NCBI GenBank assembly: GCA_019316985.1
Contig: CP079215.1
Location: forward strand, 3,658,001-3,722,000
Direction: 5' to 3'
Length of the DNA: 64,000 nucleotides
Source of the DNA: Paraniabella defluvii
GTDB lineage: Bacteria > Bacteroidota > Bacteroidia > Chitinophagales > Chitinophagaceae
Part shown: positions 12,931 to 23,415 of the stretch, piece after piece
How positions within the stretch are numbered: position 1 is the stretch's first letter
Layout: each line of letters starts with the position of its first letter
Made by a program: the position numbers and the translations under genes
Notes under the pieces: model-generated
Seen by the model: only the letters and a program-made list of their open reading frames with translations
What the model was told of the DNA's origin: nothing
Database searches by the model: none

Positions 12931-13414
12931 ATACCATTGAATGGCGAAATGATGAAGCCGTTATTTTTGGCAAAAAGATCATCACCAAAAGAAAAGTGGC
13001 CTGGTACGGCAATAAGTCTTACGAGTACACCTACTCTAATACTACCAAACAGGCTTTGCCCTGGACCGAAGCGTTGATCGCATTAAAAGCCCTGATTGAA
13101 AATAAGACGGGTGAAACCTTTAATTCCTGTCTCCTTAATCTCTATCATAGTGGAGAAGAAGGCATGGCCTGGCATAGCGATGCGGAAACCGACCTTAAAA
13201 AAGATGGAGCGATAGCTTCCTAAGCTTTGGCGCAGAACGGAAATTTGCTTTCAAGCATAAACAAACGAAAGAAAAGGTAGAATTGCTTTTAGAGCATGGC
13301 AGCTTATTGATCATGAAAGACACTACACAAACTTTTTGGTGGCACCGGCTTCCGCCTAGCAAAAAGATAACCAGGCCCAGGTGTGATCTTACGTTTAGAA
13401 CTATTGTAGAGTAA
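12807..13414 (+). CDS. alkB: AlkB-like DNA dealkylating dioxygenase
   Basis: This 2OG-Fe(II) dioxygenase directly reverses N1-methyladenine and N3-methylcytosine damage. The AlkB core has PWTEALIALKALIEN, then NLYHSGEEGMAWHSDAE with the HxD iron ligands. After a slip near 13216 (a T lost in TCCTTAAGC) it continues SLSFGAERKFAFKHK, then WWHRLPPSKK and RCDLTFRTIVE with the distal His and the oxoglutarate Arg. The start at ATG 12807 overlaps the preceding gene in another frame. It closes the alkylation-repair operon. Confidence 0.84.
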
Positions 13415-13484
13415 AGGCCTTTGTAAATCAATTCTTTTGGATTTTACACCACTATTGTATAGAAGCATTCGATTGGTAAAACGG

Positions 13485-14405
13485 TCAGTCATGGGTAAAA
13501 GATTGTCTGAACTCTTGTGGCGTTAAATGCGTCTTATTTTTAAACAACTTACTAAAAGATTGCGAATGCTCAAACCCTAATCTATACGCTATCTCGCTGA
13601 TGGATAAGGAGGAGGTAGATAGCTGCTCTTTTGCTTTTTCAATCAGCTTTTCATGAATATGCTGTTGGGTATGCATACCCGTAAGCGACTTTAATAAAGA
13701 GCCCAGGTAGCTGGCAGAAATATTCAATTGTTCTGCAACATATTGGACAGAGGGTAAGCCTTTCCCCAGGATGGCATCATCCTCAAAATACTCCTGCAGT
13801 AGCCGGTTAAGCCGGTCTAAAACCTGGTGATTGCTGATCTTTCGCGTTAAAAATTGTCTTTGATAGAACCGCTCAGAATATTTCAATAGGGTTTCTAATT
13901 GTGAGACTATAATATGTTGGCTGAACTGGTCTAGGTTAGCATGATATTCATGCCGGATATTCCGGATAATACCGTGTAATACTTCCTCCTCTTTTTCTGA
14001 AAGAAACAGCGCTTCATTAACGGCATAGTCAAAATATGCATACTTCTTTATAGCAATGGCTAAAGGCGTGTGCCAAAGAAAGTCGGGGTGGATTAACAGC
14101 AGCCACCCGGTATGTTGAGGGGTTGCGTTGTTACTATGCTGAATACTGAAAAGCTGGCCAGGCGCCAGGAAAAACAATACGCCTGCGTCAAAATCATATT
14201 GCTGCTGGCCATATTTTATTTTGGCATTCGTGGTTCTTTTTTAGGAGATAGAATAAAAGTCCTGTATAAAGGTGGTATTGTCTCCATAAGATGGGATTAA
14301 ACTATAGTCAATCACACTGATCAATGGATGTTCGGGTGGAGGCAAATACCTTAAATGGTGGAATTCGCTGATGGTTTTGATCCGCTGAGGTGATAGCCTT
14401 TTCAT
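13485..14405 (-). CDS. AraC-family transcriptional regulator
   Basis: Two HTH motifs in the C-terminal 100 residues identify the family: YVAEQLNISASYLGSLLK and ISEIAYRLGFEHSQSFSKLF, with the closing TPQEFRQS. The N-terminal cupin-like sensor includes FFLAPGQLFSIQHSN. A start at 14405 (MKRLSPQRIKTISEF) is supported by an open frame up to a slip near 14243, giving about 306 residues. It lies 16 bp downstream of the NmrA-like gene on the same strand, so it probably controls that gene. The effector is unknown. Confidence 0.8.
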
Positions 14406-14421
14406 ATGTTAAATGTAGCGA

Positions 14422-15302
14422 TTAGCTGTTAAATGCCCGGGCAACTTCGGCTGCATAAGCTTCCAGCCGTACCTTTCCCAGTACAGGTGAATGCTGGTCA
14501 TAGTCTTCCCTGAGCTTACCCGTATGAATAGCCATTCCAAGCTCCACATATTTTCCGGCTGATTCTTCGGTCATGCCGCGGGCTACTAAGGTATCAAATA
14601 CAACCTCTTTAGGCAATGTCTTCCATTCCAGGTCAGGTTTGCCAATAGCGTTACCTAGTATAGTTGCTGCTTCATTGCAGGTAAGGTCATCGCTTGCCAC
14701 ATAACGAATAGCTTCAATAGCTTTGGTTTTTACCAGTTCTTCAGCTATTGCTGTTGCGATATCCTGGGAGCTACCATGGTTAACCGGTCATCACCGCCAT
14801 AAACCGATCCCATAAACCCGGCTGTTTTGATCATGTCAATAAAACCCAATAAATTATAATAGAAAAATGTAGGGCGCACATGGGTTAGTAAAATATCAGG
14901 GATGGTGTTCAATGTTTGCTCTACAAAATACGAGCCTCTTATAAAGCCGGTGCCCGACGAAAGATGAGCGCCGTAGCTGCTTAAACAAACAATTCGTTGA
15001 ATCCCCGAACGCAGTATAGCCTGCTGATACGATTTTCCTGTTTCCTGGTAATAAGCCATTTGGTCAGGATGGGTGTAGTTTGGCGGTATCATACAATACG
15101 CAGCATCAGCTCCTGTAAAAGTACGCGTTAAAAAATCGGTATCCGATAAAGAACCAATAGCTGCTTCGGCTCCCAGTTGGTGAATAGCCTCCCGTTTTTG
15201 AGGCTGGCTACTGATAACGTGAACGATATGTTCCTTTGCAACTAATTCCTGGATGAGCGGTTTACTGATATTTCCTAAAGAACCTGTAATAATGATCTTC
15301 AT
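14422..15302 (-). CDS. NmrA-like NAD(P)-binding protein
   Basis: An atypical short-chain dehydrogenase with the Rossmann motif ITGSLGNISKPL at the N-terminus and HVRPTFFYYN, matching the NmrA/quinone-oxidoreductase-like family. The usual catalytic YxxxK is not in standard position, consistent with a redox-sensing or reductase role. A slip near 14770 separates the C-terminal third, which starts DIATAIAEELVKTKAIEAIR. It is the first gene of a two-gene unit with the AraC regulator. Confidence 0.75.
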
Positions 15303-15321
15303 TTTTTTGATTTTTATTGAT

Positions 15322-15350
15322 ACAAAGTTCTCTTATATCGATTATGTCAA
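15322..15350 (-). promoter_or_regulatory. Candidate Bacteroidota promoter for the NmrA-like gene
   Basis: Read on the minus strand the segment has TTGACAT, about 13 bp, then GAACTTTG, close to the -33 TTG and -7 TAnnTTTG boxes of Bacteroidota. It ends 20 bp before the start codon at 15302. The -7 box is imperfect. Confidence 0.3.
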
Positions 15351-15487
15351 TGTGGCCAGATCGACTTTTGTTGTAGCCAAAAATGAAGAAGTGATCGAGT
15401 TGAACTATTCTTGTTGGGCTGAATAATTATCAGGAACTTTATAGTTGATAGAGTTAAAAAGGATAATGATCCCAACGAATAAATAAT

Positions 15488-15679
15488 ATGGACTATAACA
15501 ATATATCTTTGAAAGACGGCGACTATTGCAAAGTATTAAGCGGCACTCATAAAGGAAAACAAGGAAGAGTGCGTGATATCCATACCAGCAAGACCGGTCA
15601 TATTACTATTACTGTAGAGCAGGATGATCATACTCGTTTTAAAACCCTGGCCCGTAATGTAGAAATTATTAAGTTGTGA
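15488..15679 (+). CDS. Small KOW-domain protein
   Basis: A 63-residue cytoplasmic protein consisting of a KOW motif: DGDYCKVLSGTHKGKQGRVR then a beta strand ITITVEQDD. KOW domains bind RNA or ribosomal proteins (as in L24, NusG). It may act in translation or transcription but nothing further can be inferred. It is followed 10 bp downstream by a VOC-family gene and could be co-transcribed. The promoter region is divergent from the NmrA gene. Confidence 0.65.
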   Translation: MDYNNISLKDGDYCKVLSGTHKGKQGRVRDIHTSKTGHITITVEQDDHTRFKTLARNVEIIKL

Positions 15680-15689
15680 ATTAGTTATC

Positions 15690-16059
15690 ATGAAATTAAC
15701 CGCCTTGCGTCCTATGATCTATACAGATCACCTGGAAGATACGATTCGGTTTTATACTGACGTGCTGGGTTTTACCCTGGCAGGGAAAAATGACGATTGG
15801 GGTTGGGCTTCTTTATAAAGACAAGGTTTCAATGATGCTGGCTAAACCTAATGGCCATGAAGCCTTTGAAAAGCCTGTTTTTACCGGTAGCTTTTATTTT
15901 AATACGGATGAGGTAGACGCCCTGTGGCAATTCCTAAAAGATAAAGTGAAAGTATGCTATCCTATTGAGAATTTCGAATGGGAAATGCGCGAATTTGGAA
16001 TTTATGACAATAATGGTTACCTGCTTCAGTTTGGGCAGGATATCGCTACTTTAAAATAG
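15690..16059 (+). CDS. VOC (glyoxalase/bleomycin-resistance) family protein
   Basis: A vicinal-oxygen-chelate fold of about 123 residues. The N-terminal module has RPMIYTDHLEDTIRFYTDVL and GFTLAG. A slip near 15815 links to SLYKDKVSMMLAKPNG and the C-terminal strand YDNNGYLLQFGQD, which carries the usual late Glu/Gln metal-ligand position. These proteins bind metals and small substrates; some confer drug resistance. Function here is unknown. Confidence 0.72.
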
Positions 16060-16102
16060 TCGATTGCCAATTACCGTATTAATTGGGTAGTTCATGTATT
16101 TA

Positions 16103-16263
16103 TTTCAAACGATTGAAAACAAACGCCGGTTGAAAAACCGATAAAAAGGGAATAAACAACAGAGAAGAGCAGGACGCAGCAGGATAATAAATAATCAAAC
16201 TCTTCTATTTTCGTTTCAGCCGTTATAGGTCAACCTGTTCAAAACAACGATTGAAACGATTCG
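16103..16263 (+). promoter_or_regulatory. Candidate operators upstream of GH2
   Basis: A perfect inverted repeat TTTCAA-ACGA-TTGAAA lies at 16103-16118. A second element at 16246-16263 is a direct repeat of AACGATT (AACGATTGAAACGATTCG) abutting the GH2 start at 16265. Both share the CGATTGAAA word, so one regulator could bind both. LacI-like operators have a similar CG-centred form. No regulator gene is visible nearby. Confidence 0.3.
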
Positions 16264-16264
16264 T

Positions 16265-19264
16265 ATGAAAGTGTTACAACAAAAGAGGCCGTACGTCGAC
16301 ATAGTATTAGGTAGCGTTTTCTGTTTGTTACTGATGTTATGGTGCGATTTGACTATGGCCAGGGATCCGCTACCACAGCGCAAATACAACTTTAATAGCG
16401 ATTGGCTTCTTAAATTAGGTGATACGCCCGAAGCAAAAGAGGCCGGCTACAGGGATGTCGACTGGAAAAAGTTACGCTCCCCGCTGCCTGGAACGAGGAT
16501 GATGCTTTTAAAAAAGATATCGTCGATCTGCCTACGGGTATTGTCTGGTACCGGAAGCATTTTAAATTGCCGGTATCATCCAAAGGACAAAAAGTGTTTA
16601 TTGAATTTGAGGGCATACGCCAGGGTGGTGATTTTTATGTTAACGGGAAAGCCGTTGGTTTTCATGAAAATGGAGTGACCGCGTTTGGGTTTGATATCAC
16701 CGACCTGGTGCATTTTGATGGACAGGAAAATATCATTGCGGCACGTATTGATAACGACTGGAACTATCGCGAAAGAGCTACCAACAGTAAATACCAATGG
16801 GAGGATAAGAACTTTAATGCCAACTATGGAGGTATCATCCGCAATGTGTTTTACATATTACACCCCGATTATATCAAACCTTACCACTGTATTCCAACCT
16901 TAAAACTACGGGCGTATATATTTATGCGAGTGATTTTGATATCAAGGGGAAAACGGCAACCATCAACGCGGCTTCCGAAATAAAAAATGAAACACAGCAG
17001 GCGCAACAGGTGGGCTATAAAGTAGACCTGGTTGACCTGAATGGAAAAACAATAAAATCTTTTACAGGGGAGAATATAACAATACAGCCTGGCGAAACAA
17101 AAACATTGAGCGCTAAGTCGCGCGTTGCAGGACTTAATTTCTGGAGCTGGGGATATGGCTATTTATACCAGGTGAAAACTTCGTTGCTGGTAAACGATCA
17201 GCCGGTGGATGTGGTGACCACCAAAACAGGTTTCCGGAAAACCGCATTTAAAGACGGGATGATCTATCTCAATGATCGCGTAATGATGGTGCACGGCTAT
17301 GCGCAAAGAACTTCCAACGAATGGCCTGCTTTAGGTACTTCGGTTCCGGCCTGGATGAGCGATTACAGTAATGGCCTGATGGTAGAAAGTGGTGGCAACC
17401 TGGTACGTTGGATGCATATAGCTCCCTCTAAACAGGATGTGGAAAGCTGCGACAGAGTAGGGCTGATACAGGCCATGCCCGCAGGTGATGCAGAAAAAGA
17501 TGTGGAAGGAACTCGTTGGGATCAGCGGGTAGCGGTAATGCATGATGCCATTATTTACAATCGTAATAACCCGAGTATTATTTTTTTATGAATGCGGTAA
17601 TGAAAGTATCAGTGAAGCGCATATGACACAGATGAAAGCGCTGCGTGATCGCCTGGATCCTTACGGCGGAAGGGCGATTGGCAGCCGTGAAATGCAGGAT
17701 AGTAAAGTAGCTGAGTACGGCGGAGAAATGCTCTACACTAATAAAAGCGCGCATATACCCATGTGGGCGATGGAATACTCCCGTGATGAAGGCTCCCGTA
17801 AATACTGGGACGAATGGACGCCGCCTTTTCATAAGGATGGCGAAGGGCCCTTACATAACGGACAAAGTGCTGCCACTTACAACAGGAATATGGAGAGCCA
17901 TGCCCTGGAAAATGTAAAACGCTGGTACGAGTTCTGGAAAGAACGTCCGGGTACGGGTAAAAGAGTGAGCAGTGGAGGCGTTAACATTGTTTGGTCAGAA
18001 ACTAACACCCATCATCGGGGTGAGGAGAATTATCGTCGCAGCGGCGAGGTAGACGCCATGCGTATTAAAAAGCAGAACTATTATGCACACGAAGTGATGT
18101 GGGATGGATGGGTAGTGCCTGAAAGCTATCGTGCGCATATAGTAGGACATTGGAATTATAAGCCGGGTGTAACGAAAGATATGTATGTGATTTCCTCTGC
18201 AGCAAAGGTGGAACTGAAGGTGAACGGTAAATCATTAGGTTATGGCGCACTGAGCGATGGCTTCATCTTTACTTTTAAAAATGTAGCGTGGAAACCCGGC
18301 ACGATTACCGCTGTTGGCTACGATAAAAATAATAAGCAGGTATGTACTGCGCAGCTGGAAACTGCCGGAGATCCGGTAGGGCTACGCCTGGCAGAAATTA
18401 AACGCCCAACGCCCTTCCTGGCTGATGGTAATGATGTTTCTATTGTTGAAGTAGAAGTGGTGGATGCCAAAGGCCGGCGTTGCCCGACGGCTTTGAATAA
18501 GGTACAATATGCGTTGGAGGGGCCGGGAGAATGGCGGGGCGGTATGGCGATGGGGCCAGATAACTATGTATTAGCAAAAAGTTTCCCGGTAGAAGGGGCG
18601 TAAACCGTTTTATGGTTCGCTCAGCCACTACTCCGGGTGTTATTACCGTAAAAGCCCGCGCTGAAGGATTAAAAGCAGCATCCATACAATTAACAACCCG
18701 CCCGGTTAAAACAGAAAATGGATTGGGCGCTGTATTACCTGCAGCAGGGCTGCCAGCTGTATTAACCCATGGCGCAACACCAGCTAGACCTTCTTACACG
18801 GTAAGCCGTAAGGCATTAAGCGTAAAATCGGCTACTGCGGGAGCGAATGCTGAAAAGGTGGGACAGAGCTACGATGACAATGAATTAAGCGATTGGGTGA
18901 ATGATGGTAAACTCAATACCGCATGGATTGAATATGAACTCGCGGAAGCGACAACAGTAGATGAGATTGCGCTGAAGCTAAATAATTTCCGTTCCAGAAC
19001 TTATCCTTTGATCATTACAGTAGATGGTAAAGAAGCGTTCAACGGTACTACTAAGCCTACTCTGGGATACTACACCATCCAATGCAAGCCAGTTAAAGGT
19101 ACAAAAATACGCATCCGGCTGGCAACCAATGCTGCTACAGGACTGGGTTCGGGCGAAGTGGAAGTAGGGGCAAGAAGCTGGATGATGGTGTAGCGCGTGA
19201 TGATGCAAAAGCCAAAGGTGCTTTAAGTATTATTGAAGCAGAGTTTTATGAGCTTGTCAAATAA
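16265..19264 (+). CDS. Glycoside hydrolase family 2 (beta-galactosidase/glucuronidase-like)
   Basis: A signal-like N-terminus (LGSVFCLLLMLWC) suggests export. The sugar-binding jelly roll has IVWYRKHFKLP and IRQGGDFYVNGKAVG, then the TIM barrel with the acid/base Glu in FLYECGNES (residue ~443) and a probable nucleophile Glu in WAMEYSRDEGS. A DUF4982-like and beta-sandwich region follows (NGKSLGYG), and a discoidin-like C-terminus ending IIEAEFYELVK. Slips lie near 16490, 16900, 17580, 18600 and 19190. Assembled length is about 1000 residues. The gene is followed 16 bp later by GH115. Confidence 0.83.
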
Positions 19265-19280
19265 CGAACTTTAACGCATA

Positions 19281-21645
19281 ATGGAATTGCTGATGAAAAA
19301 GCTGGTGGTGTTTTGGGCAGCTCTCATAGTAGGCTCCTTCAGGCGCATGCAGATTTTGTTTTCCAACGAAATAAAAATCTATCGGTATCGCTCGATAAGC
19401 AAGAGGCCCTGATTGTACATACAGCTTTGGGAATGCTGAAAAAGATTACGCTAAAGTTTTCGGTAGTGAAATTATAGAAGCTGCCAGCCCGCTTATTTTT
19501 ATCGGCACTTTGAGAGGGAACAGCGTGGCGGAAAAGATGGTCTCTGCTAAACTATTGAATGATTTACGTTCACATAACGAAGGCTTTATAATGGAGGTTA
19601 AAAACGACCGGTTATATATCGTAGGTTCTGATAAAAGAGGTACCGCTTACGGTATATTAGGCCTGTCAAGGATAATCGGGGTGTCTCCTGGGAATGGTGG
19701 GCTGATTCACAGGTAAAAAAAAAAGATCTACAGTAAGCCTTAAAAATGGATTTACGAAGCTGGAATATCCATCGGTGAAATACAGGGTATTTTCTTTAAT
19801 GATGAAGACTGGGGACTATTACCCTGGAGCAGTACCAACTTTGAGCCAGGTCTGCCCACGGTAGGAAAAACTGAAGGAGCTATCGGTCCTAAAACTTATG
19901 CGAAAGTTTTTGAATTGTTATTAAGATTAAGAGCCAATACGATCTGGCCGGCCATGCATGAGGTAACGGTGCCCTTCTATTTCACCAAAGGAAATAAAGA
20001 AGCAGCCGATCAATACGGAATTATTATAGGCACCTCTCATTGCGGACCCCTGATGAGGAATAGCGTAAACGAATGGGATATAGCAGGTAAAGGCGATTAT
20101 AACTACACGACGAATAAGGAAGCTATGCTGGCTTACTGGACGGAAAGGTTAAAGGAATTAAAGAGCGCTGATAATATCTATACGATCGGTTTAAGAGGTA
20201 AGCACGACGGGATGATGCAGGGAGTAAGAACACTGAAAGAGCATAAAACGGTACTGTCGCAGGTGCTTAAAGATCAAAGAGAACTTTTGAAAACCTATGT
20301 AAACCCGGATGTGACAAAAATACCACAGGTGTTTATACCTTATAAGGAAGTGCTGGATGTATATAATGATGGGATGGAAGTGCCGGAAGATATCACGCTG
20401 ATCTGGTGTGACGATAATTATGGATACCTGAAACATTTCCCGACGGAGAAAGAGTGCGCACGCAAAGGAGGCAATGGTGTGTATTATCATATCTCTTATT
20501 GGGGACGCCCGCACGATTATCTCTGGCTGTCTACCAATCATCCCGCACAGCTGTATACCCAGATGAAGCAGGCTTATGATAAAGGCGCTAAGGATATGTG
20601 GATAGTAAATGTCGGCGATTTAAAGCCCGGCGAATACCTGACAGAATTGTTCCTGGATATGGCCTGGAATATCAATGCAATAAAAAATGACGTCAGCGGC
20701 CTGGATCAACATCTGAAACACTGGTTAACCAGGGAGTTCGGTTCATCGAATGGGCAGGCATTGCTCGGGGTAATGAATGAATATTATCGCCTGGCATATA
20801 TCCGTAAACCTGAATTTATGGGCGCCACGAGAACCGAAGAGAAAGATCCAAAGTATAAAATTGTGGCCGATCTGCCCTGGAGCGAGACGGCAATCCGTGA
20901 AAGATTAAAAGCTTATGATGTGTTGTCGGTACAGGTTATGAATCTTTCAAAAAAATACCTGTGGTTCAAAAAGATACCTGGTTTCAATTGGTAGAATACC
21001 CCGTGCTGGCCGCTGCTGAAATGAACAAAAAAACATTGTACGGACAGTTAGCCAGGCATGGTAAAGCAGCCTGGGCCGAGAGTGATAGGGCTTATGATCG
21101 GATAGAGCAGCTTACGCAACAATATAATGCAGTGAGTAATGGAAAGTGGAAGGGAATAATGAATTTTAAACCCCGTAACCTGGCTGTTTTCGACCAGCTG
21201 CCTCGTATAAAAGCTGAAGCTGGCCTGGCATCTCATACTCCTCCAAAATTTTTATGGAATGGAATAGCTTATACTTCTTATTCAGGAAGTAAACCCCTCT
21301 CTCATGGTTTAGGCTACCAGCGAGGCGCGGTTACCGTGCCAGTGGGCACAACGTTAAGCTATAGTTTTAATGCAGAGGAGCTGATTCCTTACGCGTTGAG
21401 CTGGCATTAGCGCCTAATCATCCTGTGGAAGGAAAAGCGATCCGTTATGCGGTCCGTATAAATGATGGACCGGAGCAAACCGTAAACTATGCTACAGAAG
21501 GCCGAAGTGAAGAATGGAAGGAGAATGTATTGCGTAACCAGGCCATCCGCAATACCAGCCATATAGTGGACAAAAAGGTGAACAAACCATCTACATCAGG
21601 GCTTTGGATGAAGGTGTTGTAGTGGATCAGGTAAAGGTTTGGTGA
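19281..21645 (+). CDS. Glycoside hydrolase family 115 (alpha-glucuronidase)
   Basis: GH115 enzymes remove 4-O-methyl-glucuronic acid from glucuronoxylan or arabinogalactan. Family features are GTAYGILGLSRIIGVSPWEWW (restored across a slip near 19690), RGIFFNDEDWGLLPW, LRLRANTIWPAMHE and LIWCDDNYGYLKHFP. The C-terminal part has NHPVEGKAIRYAVRIN. The start at 19281 with a signal-like MKKLVVFWAALIVG is plausible. Slips also lie near 19350, 19440, 19730, 20960, 21400 and 21590. Assembled length is about 790 residues. Confidence 0.85.
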
Positions 21646-21660
21646 GGATCATAAAATTTC

Positions 21661-21950
21661 ATTCTTGATGTTTCTTCATGCCTTAATGGTTATAAAAGAA
21701 TTTGAAGAAAGGGAAACCATTAAGGAATTAAGGGAATTGAGACCTGTGATTGATAGAACTGTTTAGTACGATTCTTAATGTTCCTTCATCCCTTAATGTT
21801 TTATAAAATAGTTTGGAGAAAGGGGAATCATTAAGGAGTTAAGGATATCAATATTGAGTAAGCTATTGAGCTGTTGACTGTAAATCTTAATGTTTTATAA
21901 TATGTGGCTTGAAGAAAAGCAGAACCATTAAGGATATTAATACGTTGAGT
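21661..21950 (+). repeat. Imperfect ~110-bp tandem repeat with internal inverted repeats
   Basis: Two units of about 110 bp (from 21661 and 21771) and a shortened third (from 21883) share CTTAATG-TTTATAA, then a TTTGAAGAAAGG-like stretch, then CATTAAGG. Within a unit CCTTAATGGTT and AACCATTAAGG are complementary and can form a stem. The third copy appears to have lost about 20 bp between two CTTAATG words. The repeats fill the intergenic space between GH115 and the Gfo/Idh gene. Confidence 0.65.
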
Positions 21951-21987
21951 AGTTTTGTGAAATTATTGATGATTTTAAAAACAAAAA

Positions 21988-22982
21988 ATGACACAACAAA
22001 TAAACTGGGGAATCATTGGTTGCGGCGATGTAACAGAAGTAAAGAGCGGACCGGCATTTAATAAAGTAGCGCATTCCAAACTTATTGCAGTGATGCGTCG
22101 TAACGCAGACAAAGCTGCGGATTATGCCCGCAGGCATGGTGTACCCAAGTGGTATGCTAATGCTGATCAGCTTATCAATGACCCTGAAGTAAATGCAGTA
22201 TATATAGCTACGCCACCGAGTACACACGCAGCTTATACATTAGCGGCCCTGCGCGCAGGAAAACCGGTATATGTAGAAAAGCCAATGGCCCTGAACGCTG
22301 CTGAAGCCAGGCAAATGTATAACTATGCAACATAAGAATGTAAAACTTTGTATAGCGCATTACCGTCGCATGCAGCCGATGTTCTTAAAAATAAAATCAC
22401 TGGTTGAGGAAGGCACTATCGGTGATATACGTTTTGTGCAACTGCATTTATTGCAAAGTTCGTCAGCCAATCTTATCGCCCGCTCCGAAGAAAACTGGCG
22501 TATCAATCCTGCTGTATCAGGCGGTGGTCTTTTTCATGACCTTGCTCCGCACCAGATAGACCTGATGCTGTACTTGTTTGGAATGGTTAAACAGTACTCA
22601 GGTACGGCTCTCAATCAAACCCGGGCTTCCCAGGAGATGACCTGGTGAGCGGCTCCATACTTTTGAAAAAGGAATTTTATTTAACGGGGTTTGGTGCTTT
22701 GCCGTAAGCGAGCAGGATGCTACGGATACCTGCACCATTTACGGTGCAAAAGGAACCATTCGCTTCGGATTTTTCGGGCAAAAAGTATGGGTGACGGTTG
22801 ACGGGCAAACAGAATTATTGGAGTTTGAGCTTCTGCAGCATGTAGAGCAGCCTATGATCGAAAAAGTGGTGAACTATTTCCTGGGCAGTGGCGAAAATCC
22901 CTGTAGTGGAGCTATTGGAACCGAAGTTATGGAAATCATTGATGCGTTTACCGCTAATAACAGGAGTGGTTTCGACGTATAA
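21988..22982 (+). CDS. Gfo/Idh/MocA-family oxidoreductase
   Basis: The N-terminal Rossmann fold has GIIGCGDVTEVKSGPAF and the family motif VEKPMALNAAEA. The C-terminal alpha/beta domain has GGGLFHDLAPHQIDLMLYLF with the catalytic-region His. Slips near 22330 and 22640 break the frame. Family members oxidise or epimerise sugars and sugar acids, or act as NAD-dependent glycosidases. The location between GH115 and GH106 genes suggests processing of a sugar acid or rhamnose derivative. Confidence 0.8.
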
Positions 22983-23415
22983 GAATTACATGTACATTAT
23001 GTAGGGGAAGCCCTTAAGAGTACTGCACGTGGTTTTACTAGGTACACGGTAATTCAGTTGGCCGATGAGTACGCTTCAGAGCTGCGATTGAAGCAATCAT
23101 TGAATTTCCAGCAAGGATTCGCATCTTCACGAATCATATATAATACGTTATATCGTCGTTTTCAGGATGAAGCAGGATGGTTGTTTGCGGGATGGTATTA
23201 TCTTTAAGGCTTCTTCAATAAAACGATTATATGCCTGATGAAGATTAGTGCTTCTCCATTGTTGTTCATCACTTTAGCCAGACGCAGGTCAACGTTATTC
23301 GGCCGAACTCTTATGATTGGCATATCACCCGGTTTAAAACACAGAAAAATAAAGCAATAGGATTGCGGTTTTATAACTTTTAAGAAAAGCTCTTTTGGAT
23401 ATATAAAATAATTGG
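22983..23415 (+). other. No gene seen
   Basis: About 430 bp between the Gfo/Idh gene and the GH106 gene. The minus strand has a short open stretch with PGDMPIIRVRPNNVDLRLA, which may be a gene remnant but is too short and broken to name. Nothing else supported. Confidence 0.4.

Noticed and set aside
22983..23415. Minus-strand open stretch with PGDMPIIRVRPNNVDLRLA
   Set aside because: Too short and interrupted; no family recognised.
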